Shown: one piece after another, positions 17,296 to 26,125 of the stretch
How positions within the stretch are numbered: position 1 is the stretch's first letter
Layout of the letters: the number at the start of each line of letters is the position of its first letter
Origin: 13-2-20CM-66-19 sp963824395
GTDB taxonomy: Bacteria > Pseudomonadota > Gammaproteobacteria > Steroidobacterales > Steroidobacteraceae
NCBI GenBank assembly: GCA_963824395.1
Contig: CAWGPF010000003.1
Location: forward strand, 62,001-126,000
Reading direction: 5' to 3'
DNA length: 64,000 nucleotides
The notes under the pieces: generated by a model
What the model was told of the DNA's origin: nothing
Seen by the model: the letters and a program-made list of their open reading frames with translations, nothing else
Databases searched by the model: none
Position numbers and translations under genes: made by a program

Positions 17296-17340
17296 GGCGG
17301 CGCCCGCTCATCTGGCGCGGGCCGCAGGACGCAGCGCGGC

Positions 17341-18357
17341 ATGAGCCCCCAGAGGCTGTGGATCGTCACGGCGGCGTTTGTCGCCACGGCGCTCCTCACC
17401 TGGGCAGCGCGCGGGCTGGCGCTGCGTCAGGGCATCCTCGATGTACCCAACCCGCGCAGCTCGCACCGCGCCCCCACCCCCAGAGGCGGTGGCATCGCCA
17501 TCGTGCTCGTGGTCACGGCGGCGCTCGTGGGGCTCGCCTTGTATGGCATCGTGAGCGGCGCACTGGCCTTTGGCATTGGCGGCGGCGGGATGCTGGTGGC
17601 CGCGGTCGGTTTCGCGGACGACCGCCGCCCGCTGCCCTCCTGGGTGCGACTGGGCGTGCACTGCGCGGCGGCACTGTGGGCCCTGTGGTGGCTCGGGGGC
17701 CTCGCGCCGCTGCGCGTCGGAGCGGCGACGGTCAACCTCGGCCTCGGCGGGCAGCTGCTCGCGTTCCTCGGCATCGTCTGGACCCTCAACCTGTTCAATT
17801 TCATGGATGGGATCGATGCGCTGGCGAGTTCCGAGGCGGTGTTTGTGCTGGCGGCCGGCGGGGCACTGGCCGGCGGGGCGGGGGAGGTCACGACGCTCGC
17901 CTGGATGGGTGCCGCTGCATGCGCCGGCTTCCTCCTGTGGAACTGGCCGCCCGCCCGGATCTTCCTCGGCGATGTCGGCAGCGGCTACGTCGGCTACGTG
18001 ATCGCCGTGCTGCCGCTCGCCGCGGCGCGCACGGACAGCAGTGCCCCCTGGGTCTGGCTCATCCTCGGGGGCGCCTTCTTCGCCGATGCCACCGTCACCC
18101 TGGCGCGGCGCGTGCTCAGGGGCGAACCGGCGCATGAGCCCCATCGTACCCACGCCTATCAATGGCTGACGCGCCGCTGGGACAGCCACCTCAGGGCCAC
18201 CCTCGCCGTCATCGCTCTTAACACCGCCTGTCTGCTGCCGCTCGCCTGGCTGGCGGCCCGGCACCCCTCCCAAGCCCTGTTGGTGGCCCTGGCCACCCTT
18301 GCGGTTCTGGGCGTGCTGGTGTGCCTTGTCGGAGCTGGCCGACACGAAGAGGCGTAG
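17341..18357 (+). CDS. Undecaprenyl-phosphate sugar-1-phosphate transferase, WecA/MraY family
   Basis: This is a polytopic membrane enzyme of 338 residues that places the first sugar phosphate on undecaprenyl phosphate. Family motifs are present in order: SSHRAPTPRGGG near residue 40, FADDRR near residue 97, NLFNFMDGIDALA with the catalytic-site aspartate, FLGDVGSGYVGY, and the cytoplasmic HEPHRTHAYQWL loop (HRxHxYQ). The rest is about ten transmembrane helices. With the WbpM-like dehydratase gene following, this matches WbpL-type initiation using a 6-deoxy-HexNAc nucleotide such as UDP-QuiNAc or UDP-FucNAc. The exact sugar is inferred. Confidence 0.88.
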   Translation: MSPQRLWIVTAAFVATALLTWAARGLALRQGILDVPNPRSSHRAPTPRGGGIAIVLVVTAALVGLALYGIVSGALAFGIGGGGMLVAAVGFADDRRPLPSWVRLGVHCAAALWALWWLGGLAPLRVGAATVNLGLGGQLLAFLGIVWTLNLFNFMDGIDALASSEAVFVLAAGGALAGGAGEVTTLAWMGAAACAGFLLWNWPPARIFLGDVGSGYVGYVIAVLPLAAARTDSSAPWVWLILGGAFFADATVTLARRVLRGEPAHEPHRTHAYQWLTRRWDSHLRATLAVIALNTACLLPLAWLAARHPSQALLVALATLAVLGVLVCLVGAGRHEEA

Positions 18358-18435
18358 CTTTTCCGGCGCCCGTAACGAAGTGTTAGCTTGATAAGCCGCC
18401 CGTTAAGGGTGAGTCTAATGGTGCTATGCAATGCC

Positions 18436-18452
18436 CGGCACGCGCACCGCTG
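18436..18452 (+). promoter_or_regulatory. Possible weak sigma-54 promoter before the WbpM-like gene
   Basis: In the 256-bp gap 18358-18613, CGGCACG followed by CGCACCGC places GG (18437-18438) and GC (18449-18450) exactly ten bases apart, as in -24/-12 elements. The two bases before the GC are CC instead of TT, so the match is imperfect and could be chance in GC-rich DNA. No other gene or clear site is seen in this gap. Confidence 0.22.
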
Positions 18453-18613
18453 CCGTACAGAGCTTAACGTCAACTGAATGACATCCCGCCCGTTGTCGTT
18501 GGTTGCGGACCGTCGCCTGAGTGCGGCGAATACACTACAATCGGCCGGCATCGACACCAACCTGAGACGCGCCGGCAGGCACAGGATGTGGCGATCATAA
18601 GGATGGAGGGGCG

Positions 18614-20653
18614 ATGAAGGATAACCAGGCAGCCGCCAGACAGGCGCGCGTTGGCGCCTCGGCCGCTCAGGCGATTCTCGCCCTGCCGCGCAGCACCAAG
18701 CGACTCATCATGGTGGTCGCCGACGCGGTCGCGGTGCCCACCGCGCTGTGGGCTGCGCTGGCGCTGAAGTCCGATCGTCTGGATCCGGGTCTCGACGGCA
18801 CTTTCGCCTACTTCCTGGTCGCGGTGAGTTCCGCGCTGTTCTTCTTCACCGTCTTCGGGCTGTACCGCGCGGTGGTGCGTTTCATGGGCCCGCGCGCGAT
18901 GACTACGGTCGTGGCCGGCGTGACGCTCTCGGTGCTCGTGCTTGCGATTTTCGACCGCTTCTTCGCGAGTCACCAGCTGCCCCTGTCGGCGCTCGCGATC
19001 TACTGGGCACTGGCGCTTCCCTACGTAGGCGGCAGCCGCTTCGTGGCGCGCTTCCTCTTCCTGCACACAGGTGCTGCGGGGCGACGGGTGTCCCGCGTTG
19101 CCATCTACGGGGCCGGCAACGCCGGCGCGCGCCTGTGCTCGGTGCTGCTCGGCGGCCCGGACTTCGAGCCGGTGGCCTTCATCGACGACAAGAAATCGCT
19201 GCAGGGCAGCAATATCAACGGGATCAAGGTCTACGGCTCCGATTCGCTGCCCGACCTGGTGCGGACGCGGCGCGTCGACCGGATCCTGCTCGCCATGCCG
19301 TCCGCCTCGCGGCGCCGGCGGCGCGAGATCCTCTCGCAGCTTGAGCCGCTCGGCCTGCACGTGCAGTCGCTCCCCAATCTCTCCGACCTGATCGCCGGCA
19401 AGGCGCAGATCACCGAGCTGTGCGATGTCGACGTGAGCGATCTTCTCGGGCGCGACCCGGTGCCGCCCAAGCCGAAACTGTTCGGCTCCTGCATCCGTGG
19501 CAAGTGCGTGCTGGTGACCGGGGCCGGCGGCTCGATCGGCTCGGAACTGTGCCGGCAGATCGTGCGCCTGGCCCCGAGCCGCCTGGTGCTGTTTGAGATG
19601 TCGGAGCTGGCGCTGTACCGCATCGAGCGCGAGCTCGAGGAAGTGGCGGCGCACGAATACCTGTCGGTCGAGATCGTGCCGCTGCTCGGCAACGCCCACC
19701 ACCGCCACCGGGTGCGCGAGGTGCTCTCGACCTTCGGCGTGCAGACGGTCTACCACGCCGCCGCCTACAAGCACGTGCCGATCGTCGAGCACAACGTGGT
19801 CGAGGGCATCCACAACAACGTGATCAGCACCTGGTACGCGGCCGAAGCGGCGCTCGAGACCGGAGTCGAGACGTTCGTGCTCATCTCCACCGACAAGGCG
19901 GTGAACCCGGCCAACGTCATGGGCGCCACCAAACGCCTCGCCGAGCTCGTGCTGCAGGCTCTGCAGGAGCGCACCACCCAGACCCGCTTCTGCATGGTGC
20001 GCTTCGGCAACGTGCTCGCCTCCTCGGGCTCCGTCGTGCCGCTGTTCCAGGACCAGATTCGGCGCGGTGGCCCGGTCACCGTCACGCACCCGGACGTGAT
20101 CCGCTACTTCATGACCATCCCGGAGGCGGCGCAGCTCGTGATCCAGGCCGGCTCCATGGCCAAGGGCGGTGATGTCTTCGTGCTCGACATGGGTCGGCCG
20201 GTGCGCATCGATGACCTGGCGCGGCGCCTGGTGAACCTCATGGGCCTCACCGTGCGCGATGCCAATAACCCGGAAGGCGACATCGAGATCGAGTACACCG
20301 GGCTGCGCACCGCGGAGAAGCTGTTCGAAGAGCTTCTGATCGGCACCAACGTCACCGGCACCGATCACCCGATGATCATGCGCGCCATGGAGCACCGCCT
20401 GGCCTGGCCGCGCATGGAACAGGTGCTGAACGAACTGCTGGTGGCCCTGGCGAGCTTCGACTGCCATCGGGCGCTGGCGCTTCTGTCCGAGGCGGTGGCC
20501 GAATACGAGGCGGACGCCGACATCCGCGATTACGTGTGGACGCGCAAGGCCGTCTTGCCACACGCCCCGGCCGCTAAGATTGCCGACTTCGCCGCCAAGC
20601 GGCGCCTGCAGGAAGCCGCCAAGCCGACACCCGGGCAGAGCCCCCTGGCGTAA
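18614..20653 (+). CDS. Membrane-bound nucleotide-sugar 4,6-dehydratase, WbpM/FlaA1-like
   Basis: The protein has 679 residues. The N-terminal third has about four transmembrane helices (residues 30-150) and a first Rossmann domain (VAIYGAGNAGARL). The catalytic domain starts at VTGAGGSIGSELCRQI (NADP loop) and includes YHAAAYKHVPIVE, LISTDKAVNPANVMGATKR and RFGNVLASSGSVVPLF. Large WbpM-type enzymes remove water from UDP-GlcNAc to give the 4-keto-6-deoxy intermediate for QuiNAc or FucNAc. The gene starts a new transcription unit after a gap and follows the initiating transferase. A separate 4-reductase is not evident in the window. Confidence 0.9.
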   Translation: MKDNQAAARQARVGASAAQAILALPRSTKRLIMVVADAVAVPTALWAALALKSDRLDPGLDGTFAYFLVAVSSALFFFTVFGLYRAVVRFMGPRAMTTVVAGVTLSVLVLAIFDRFFASHQLPLSALAIYWALALPYVGGSRFVARFLFLHTGAAGRRVSRVAIYGAGNAGARLCSVLLGGPDFEPVAFIDDKKSLQGSNINGIKVYGSDSLPDLVRTRRVDRILLAMPSASRRRRREILSQLEPLGLHVQSLPNLSDLIAGKAQITELCDVDVSDLLGRDPVPPKPKLFGSCIRGKCVLVTGAGGSIGSELCRQIVRLAPSRLVLFEMSELALYRIERELEEVAAHEYLSVEIVPLLGNAHHRHRVREVLSTFGVQTVYHAAAYKHVPIVEHNVVEGIHNNVISTWYAAEAALETGVETFVLISTDKAVNPANVMGATKRLAELVLQALQERTTQTRFCMVRFGNVLASSGSVVPLFQDQIRRGGPVTVTHPDVIRYFMTIPEAAQLVIQAGSMAKGGDVFVLDMGRPVRIDDLARRLVNLMGLTVRDANNPEGDIEIEYTGLRTAEKLFEELLIGTNVTGTDHPMIMRAMEHRLAWPRMEQVLNELLVALASFDCHRALALLSEAVAEYEADADIRDYVWTRKAVLPHAPAAKIADFAAKRRLQEAAKPTPGQSPLA

Positions 20654-20766
20654 GCCTCCGGCGGCCGTGAGCCCCCTCGCTGCGCGCACGGCGCGGCTTC
20701 CAACCTGAGACAATATCCGCAGCGCGCGAGCGCCGGTGCGTGGCTGCAAGTGAGGAGAGCGAAGAG

Positions 20767-21981
20767 TTGCGAGTTGCGATCATTTTCTACTCGTTCCCGC
20801 GCGACATGGGGTACTCCAACACCATGCTGGCGCGCTACCTGGCGCGCCTCGGGGCCGAGGTGCACTACATCGCGACCGATCTGCCGGTCTACCACAAGAT
20901 GCGCGACGCGCGCACCGCCTACACCGGCTTCAGCGCCGAAGCGACGCTCAGGCCAGGGGATGTGGAGCGTTACGATGGCTACACCGTGCACTGCGTCGGG
21001 CATCGCTACGTGCTCGGCGTGCCGATGTTCACCGGCCTCACCGAGAAGCTGCGCGAGATCCAGCCCGACGTCGTGCAGCTTCTGATCAATGCCGGCTGGG
21101 TGCCGCTGCAGACCGCTGCGGCGAAGCTGCGTCAGGGCTTCACGCTCTTTTCCGCAGCCCATACCACCGTCTCGGTGTTCCCGCTGGCGCGCCGTGCGGC
21201 GCCGCCGTGGGACCCGCAGCTGCTCGGTAACTTCGCCGCGCGCGCCGTGCCCGGGCGTGTGGTCAGCATCGTCACCGAGCGCTGCTACGCTGCCACCAGC
21301 GACTGCGCCGAGGTCGCCACGCGCTTCTACGGCATGCCCGGGCGCAAGGTGTCGATCGTGCCCCTGGGGGTGGACACGGAGAACTTCTATCCGGCCAGAA
21401 CCGCTGCCGAACGCGCCGAGCGCCTCACCCTGCGCCGCGAGCTCGGCATCGGTGCGGATGAGCTGCTGTGTATCTACACCGGACAATTCAGCGATGCCAA
21501 GAACCCGCTGGTGCTGGCGCGCGCCGTCGGGCAACTGCGCGCGGCGGGCCTCGCCGTGCGTGGCCTGTTTATCGGCAACGGCACCCAGCAGGCGGCGGTC
21601 GCCGCGAGCGAGGGCTGCATCGCGCTGCCGTTCCGCCCGCACCGCGAGCTGCCGGCCTACTACCGGGCTGCCGACATCGGGGTCTGGCCGACCCAGGAAT
21701 CCATGTCGATGCTGGATGCGGCCGCCTGCGGACTGCCGATCATCGTCAACGACACCCTGCTCGCACGCGAGCGTATCGAGGGCAACGGCATCACCTACCG
21801 CCTCAACGACGCGGCCGACCTGGCCGAGAAAATCCGCTCGCTTGCCGATCCTGCGCGCCGCGCCGCGCTCGGTGACGTCGGCGCGCGGCGCATGGTGGAG
21901 CTGTTCAGCTGGGACAGCATCGCGCGCCGGCGCCTCGCCGACTACGAAGCGGCGATCGCGCAGCGGCGCCGCGTCGCCTGA
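20767..21981 (+). CDS. Glycosyltransferase family 4-type
   Basis: This is a GT-B fold glycosyltransferase of 404 residues from the TTG at 20767, which has GAGGAG about ten bases upstream and gives the normal start MRVAIIFYSFP; a GTG at 20740 is the alternative. The C-terminal half carries the nucleotide-sugar donor site: VPLGVDTENFYP, IYTGQFSDAKNPLVLARAV and PTQESMSMLDAAACGLP, where the E-x7-E pattern of family 4 is only partly kept. It should add one sugar to the lipid-linked repeat unit on the cytoplasmic face. Donor and linkage cannot be read from sequence. Confidence 0.83.
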   Translation: MRVAIIFYSFPRDMGYSNTMLARYLARLGAEVHYIATDLPVYHKMRDARTAYTGFSAEATLRPGDVERYDGYTVHCVGHRYVLGVPMFTGLTEKLREIQPDVVQLLINAGWVPLQTAAAKLRQGFTLFSAAHTTVSVFPLARRAAPPWDPQLLGNFAARAVPGRVVSIVTERCYAATSDCAEVATRFYGMPGRKVSIVPLGVDTENFYPARTAAERAERLTLRRELGIGADELLCIYTGQFSDAKNPLVLARAVGQLRAAGLAVRGLFIGNGTQQAAVAASEGCIALPFRPHRELPAYYRAADIGVWPTQESMSMLDAAACGLPIIVNDTLLARERIEGNGITYRLNDAADLAEKIRSLADPARRAALGDVGARRMVELFSWDSIARRRLADYEAAIAQRRRVA

Positions 21982-22010
21982 GGGCGCGCGGGAAGTACGC
22001 GGGGCCGCCG

Positions 22011-23228
22011 ATGCGCCGGGTGCTGCACGTCATCGAGACCCTGAGCGCCCAGGAGGGCGGTCCGCCGCGGGTGGTGGCCGGCCTCACGGTGGCCCAGCGT
22101 GCGCTTGGGATGGATGCGCACATCCTGAGCGGCGACGGTGCGCGCCTGGCGACGCACGTGCGCTACTGGCAGGAGCACGAACCGGGCTTCGCGGCCGATG
22201 GCGTGCACACCCCGGCAGGCATCGGGGAGTCACTGCTGGCGCGGCGGGCGGCGCTGCGCGCGTGGCTGCACGCGCACGTGCGCGAGTACGACGCCCTGCA
22301 CATCCATTCGCTGTGGCGCCTGCTGCCCACGGTGAGCGCCAATGCCGCACGCCGCGCGCGCGTGCCGTACCTGATCGCGCCGCACACGGCGCTGTCCCCC
22401 TGGGCACTTAGGCAGAAGCGCGCCAAGAAAGCCCTGGCTCGCTGGCTCATCTGGGACCGGATCTTCGCCGGCGCGCACGGCTTTCACGCGCTCAATGAGC
22501 TCGAAGCCGGCGAGATCCGCGCCACGGTCGGTGCCGGCGTGCCGCCGGTGTTCGTGGTGCCGAACGGCGTGTCGCTGCAGGAGTTCGCGCACCCGCCGCT
22601 GCTGCCGCCCGGCAGTCTCAAGGGCGCGCCGCTGACGGGGCCCGACGGCAGCCACCCGTTCGTGCTGTTTCTTGCGCGCCTGCATACCATGAAGGGGCCG
22701 GATCTGCTGCTGGAGGCTTACGCGCAGCTGGCGCGCGCGCACCCGCAGCTGCAGCTGGTGTTCGCCGGCCCGGACTTCGGCATGCTCGCACCCCTCAAGG
22801 CGCGCGCCGCCCAGCTGCAGCTGGACACGCGGGTGCACTTCACCGGCATGGTCTCGGGCGAGGAGCGGCTGTGGCTGCTCAGCCAGGCGCTGTGCCTGGC
22901 GCAGCCGAGCCGCGATGAGGGCTTCAGCCTCAGCATTCTCGAGGGACTCGCCTCCGCCCGCCCGGTGGTGATTTCCGACCGCTGCAAGTTCCCCGAGGTC
23001 GCCAGCAGCGGTGCGGGCCTCGTCGTGCCAGGCTCGGTGCCTGAGATCGCAGCGGCGCTGCGCGCGTACCTCGAGGACCCCGCCCGGCGGGTCCGGGATG
23101 GTCAGCGGGCCCGAGAGCTCGTGCAGAGCCGCTACACCTGGGCGAGCGTCGCGCGCCAGACCGAGGCCCTGTATCGGCCGAGGAGCACCGCCGCTGAGGC
23201 CTTGAGAGTGCCGCGCCCCGGACCGTAA
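22011..23228 (+). CDS. Glycosyltransferase family 4-type
   Basis: This is a GT-B glycosyltransferase of 405 residues. The N-terminus has the acceptor-domain pattern RRVLHVIETLSAQEGGPPRVV and the HIHSLWRLLP loop. The donor domain has VVPNGVSLQEF, FLARLHTMKGPDLLLEAY and SRDEGFSLSILEGLASARPVV, including the E-G-F-x-L-x-x-L-E signature of family 4. It lies 29 bp after the other glycosyltransferase gene, so both probably act in the same repeat-unit assembly. The sugar specificity is unknown. Confidence 0.87.
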   Translation: MRRVLHVIETLSAQEGGPPRVVAGLTVAQRALGMDAHILSGDGARLATHVRYWQEHEPGFAADGVHTPAGIGESLLARRAALRAWLHAHVREYDALHIHSLWRLLPTVSANAARRARVPYLIAPHTALSPWALRQKRAKKALARWLIWDRIFAGAHGFHALNELEAGEIRATVGAGVPPVFVVPNGVSLQEFAHPPLLPPGSLKGAPLTGPDGSHPFVLFLARLHTMKGPDLLLEAYAQLARAHPQLQLVFAGPDFGMLAPLKARAAQLQLDTRVHFTGMVSGEERLWLLSQALCLAQPSRDEGFSLSILEGLASARPVVISDRCKFPEVASSGAGLVVPGSVPEIAAALRAYLEDPARRVRDGQRARELVQSRYTWASVARQTEALYRPRSTAAEALRVPRPGP

Positions 23229-23330
23229 GTCTTTGAGCCCGTCCCAGTTTCACTGCAGCGCGCTTGAGCGGGGGCCTGCCATCCTTTAGGCTTGCCAGTT
23301 CTTCCTTTCAACTCAAGAACTTAAGTAATA

Positions 23331-24671
23331 ATGCGCGTCACGATCTTCGGCTCCGGCTACGTGGGCCTGGTAACGGGGGCCTGCCTGGCCGACGCCGGCA
23401 ACCACGTGGTGTGCGTCGACGTCGACGCTGCCAAGATCGAGCGGCTCAAGCGTGGGGAGGTCCCGATCCACGAGCCGGGACTGGATGCGCTCATCAAGCG
23501 CAACGCCGAGGCGGGGCGCATCGAGTTCACGACGGATGCCGCCAAGGCCGTCGAGCACGGGCTGTTCCAGCTGATCGCCGTCGGCACCCCGCCCGGGGAG
23601 GATGGCTCGGCGGACCTGCGCTATGTGCTCGCGGTGGCGCGCACCATCGGCACGCACCTGAAGCGCTACGGTATCGTGGTCACCAAGTCGACCGTACCGG
23701 TGGGTACGGCGGACAAGGTGCGCGCGGAACTGGCCGGCACGCTCGCCGGGCGCGGCGTGAAGGTCGAGTTCGACGTGGTCTCCAATCCGGAGTTCCTGAA
23801 GGAGGGCGCGGCGATCGCCGACTTCATGAAGCCCGACCGGGTCGTCATCGGCACCGACAACCCGCGCACCACCGAGCTCATGCGCGCCCTCTACGAGCCG
23901 TTCACGCGCAACCACGACCGTCTGATCGTGATGGATATCCGCTCTTCGGAGCTCACCAAATACGCCGCCAACTCGATGCTCGCCACCAAGATCAGCTTCA
24001 TGAACGAGCTGGCGAACATCGCCGAGCGCTTCGGCGCGGACATCGAGAAGGTGCGCATCGGCATCGGCTCCGACCCGCGCATCGGCTACAGCTTCATCTA
24101 CCCCGGCACCGGCTACGGGGGCTCCTGCTTCCCCAAGGACGTGCAGGCGCTGATCCGCTCCGCGCACGAGGTGGGCCACGAGCCGCAGATCCTGAACGCG
24201 GTGGAGGCGGTGAACATGCGCCAGAAAGAGGTGCTGTTCCACAAGATGCAGCAGCACTTCAGCGGTGCGCTCAGGGGACGCACCTTCGCGGTCTGGGGAC
24301 TTGCCTTCAAGCCCAACACCGATGACATGCGTGAGGCTCCCGCGGTCACGCTCATCGAGCTGTTGCTCAAGGCCGGCGCCAGCGTGCGCGCCTACGACCC
24401 GGTGGCCGCCGCCGAGGCGGCGCGCATTTTCAAGGGCCGCAGCGGCTTTGAGCTCACCAAGAACGCCTACGAGGCCGCCGCCGGCGCCGATGCGCTGGCG
24501 ATCGTGACCGAGTGGCAGGAGTTCCGCAGCCCGGACTTCGAGCGCCTGAAGGAGACCCTGAAGGCGCCGGTGATCTTCGACGGCCGCAACCTCTACGATC
24601 CGGTGATGCTGGCGCGCTTCGGGCTCACCTACTACGCCATCGGCCGCGGCCGGCCGCTGGCCGGCCCCTGA
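23331..24671 (+). CDS. ugd: UDP-glucose 6-dehydrogenase family enzyme
   Basis: This NAD-dependent enzyme of 446 residues oxidises C6 of a UDP-sugar to the uronate. The Rossmann motif GSGYVGLVTG lies at residues 7-16, STVPVGTADKV marks the second conserved block, and Cys266 in GYGGSCFPKD is the catalytic thiol. The C-terminal domain ends with FDGRNLYDP. Its length and motifs fit Ugd rather than the WbpA/WecC group, so UDP-glucuronate is the likely product, though oxidation of UDP-GlcNAc cannot be excluded. The start region is unusually AT-rich (TTAAGTAATAATG) and lacks a clear ribosome site. manC and manB follow. Confidence 0.9.
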   Translation: MRVTIFGSGYVGLVTGACLADAGNHVVCVDVDAAKIERLKRGEVPIHEPGLDALIKRNAEAGRIEFTTDAAKAVEHGLFQLIAVGTPPGEDGSADLRYVLAVARTIGTHLKRYGIVVTKSTVPVGTADKVRAELAGTLAGRGVKVEFDVVSNPEFLKEGAAIADFMKPDRVVIGTDNPRTTELMRALYEPFTRNHDRLIVMDIRSSELTKYAANSMLATKISFMNELANIAERFGADIEKVRIGIGSDPRIGYSFIYPGTGYGGSCFPKDVQALIRSAHEVGHEPQILNAVEAVNMRQKEVLFHKMQQHFSGALRGRTFAVWGLAFKPNTDDMREAPAVTLIELLLKAGASVRAYDPVAAAEAARIFKGRSGFELTKNAYEAAAGADALAIVTEWQEFRSPDFERLKETLKAPVIFDGRNLYDPVMLARFGLTYYAIGRGRPLAGP

Positions 24672-24680
24672 ACGGGCGCG

Positions 24681-26114
24681 ATGATCACGCCCGTCATTCT
24701 GTCCGGGGGCGCCGGAACGCGGCTGTGGCCGCTGTCGCGGGAGCTGTACCCGAAGCAGCTGCTGCCGCTCACCGGTACGCACACCATGCTGCAGCAGACT
24801 CTCGAGCGCCTGGCGGGGCTCGAGGTTGCAGCACCGGTCATCGTCTGTAACGAGGCGCACCGCTTCCTGGTCGCCGAGCAGCTGCGGCAGCTCAAGATCG
24901 AGCCGCGCGCGACGCTGCTTGAACCCTTCGGGCGCAACACCGCCCCGGCGATCGCACTCGCCGCGCACGCAGCGCTCGCCGGACCGGCCCCGGGCGCCGC
25001 GGCGGCCGATCCGCTCCTCCTGGTACTGCCGGCTGACCACGTGATCCGCGATACCGCGGCTTTCCACCAGGCGGTCCGCGCCGCGATGGGCGCAGCGCAG
25101 GGCGGCGCGCTCGCCACCTTCGGCATCGTGGCGAGCGCTGCGGAGACCGGTTATGGCTACATCCAGCGCGGCGAGGCGTGCGGTACCGCCTACCGCATCG
25201 CGCGCTTCGTGGAGAAGCCCGACATCGCGCGCGCGCGCGAATTCGTCGCTTCCGGCCAGTACTACTGGAACAGTGGCATGTTCCTGTTCGGCGCGCGCCG
25301 CTACCTGCAGGAGCTGGAGCAGTTCGCGCCCGAGATCGCGCGGGTGTGCGCGGCGGCCTTCGGCGCGGCGGCGACGGATCTGGATTTCACCCGTATCGAT
25401 GCGGCGCTGTTCGAGGCGTGTCCTGCTGATTCGATCGATTACGCCGTCATGGAAAAGACCGCGCAGGCGGTGGTGGTGCCGCTGGACGCCGGGTGGAGCG
25501 ACGTAGGCTCCTGGTCCTCCCTGCACGCGGCCAGCGATGCCGACGCCAGCGGCAATGTCACCCACGGGGACGTGCTGAGCGAGGACACGCGCGATTGCTA
25601 CCTGTACGCCGAGAGCCGCCTGGTCGCCACCGTCGGGCTCACCGGCCACGTGGTGGTCGAGACCAAGGATGCGGTGCTGGTGGCGCCGAAGTCGCGCGTG
25701 CAGGACGTGAAGAAGCTGGTGCAGCGCCTGAAGGAGCAGGGCCGCTACGAGCATTCCGTGCACCGCGAGGTGTTCAGGCCCTGGGGGAGCTATGACAGTC
25801 TCGAGAGCGGGCCGCGCTTCCAGGTGAAGCGCCTGAAGATCAAGCCCGGCGCGTCGCTGTCGCTGCAGCTGCACCACCACCGCGCCGAACACTGGATCGT
25901 GGTGGCCGGAACTGCGCGTATCACGCGCGGCGAGGAGCAGTTTCTGCTCGAGGAAAACCAGTCGACCTACATCCCGGTGGGCGTCAGGCACCGCATCGAG
26001 AACCCCGGGATGATCGGGCTCGAGATTATCGAGGTGCAGTCCGGTGCCTACCTTGGGGAAGATGACATCGTACGCTTCGAGGATCGCTACGGCCGCCAGG
26101 GAACGACCCGCTAG
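24681..26114 (+). CDS. manC: Bifunctional mannose-1-phosphate guanylyltransferase / mannose-6-phosphate isomerase
   Basis: The protein has 477 residues. The N-terminal nucleotidyltransferase domain shows LSGGAGTRLWPLSRELYPKQ at residues 8-27 and FVEKPD for the sugar site. The C-terminal cupin domain (about residues 360-470) carries RPWGSYDSLE, LHHHRAEHWIVV and the metal-binding His/Glu pattern of type II phosphomannose isomerases. It turns fructose-6-phosphate-derived mannose phosphate into GDP-mannose, feeding Gmd/Fcl upstream and possibly GDP-mannose-dependent transferases. It sits nine bases after ugd and eleven before manB. Confidence 0.94.
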   Translation: MITPVILSGGAGTRLWPLSRELYPKQLLPLTGTHTMLQQTLERLAGLEVAAPVIVCNEAHRFLVAEQLRQLKIEPRATLLEPFGRNTAPAIALAAHAALAGPAPGAAAADPLLLVLPADHVIRDTAAFHQAVRAAMGAAQGGALATFGIVASAAETGYGYIQRGEACGTAYRIARFVEKPDIARAREFVASGQYYWNSGMFLFGARRYLQELEQFAPEIARVCAAAFGAAATDLDFTRIDAALFEACPADSIDYAVMEKTAQAVVVPLDAGWSDVGSWSSLHAASDADASGNVTHGDVLSEDTRDCYLYAESRLVATVGLTGHVVVETKDAVLVAPKSRVQDVKKLVQRLKEQGRYEHSVHREVFRPWGSYDSLESGPRFQVKRLKIKPGASLSLQLHHHRAEHWIVVAGTARITRGEEQFLLEENQSTYIPVGVRHRIENPGMIGLEIIEVQSGAYLGEDDIVRFEDRYGRQGTTR

Positions 26115-26125
26115 GACTAAGACGC

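Noticed and set aside
18470..20749. 759-codon minus-strand frame opposite the WbpM-like gene
   Set aside because: Composition is His/Arg/Gly-rich without motifs; it is a mirror of the real dehydratase gene.
23313..25991. 892-codon minus-strand frame opposite ugd and manC
   Set aside because: Covers two well-defined genes on the other strand and has no recognisable domain.
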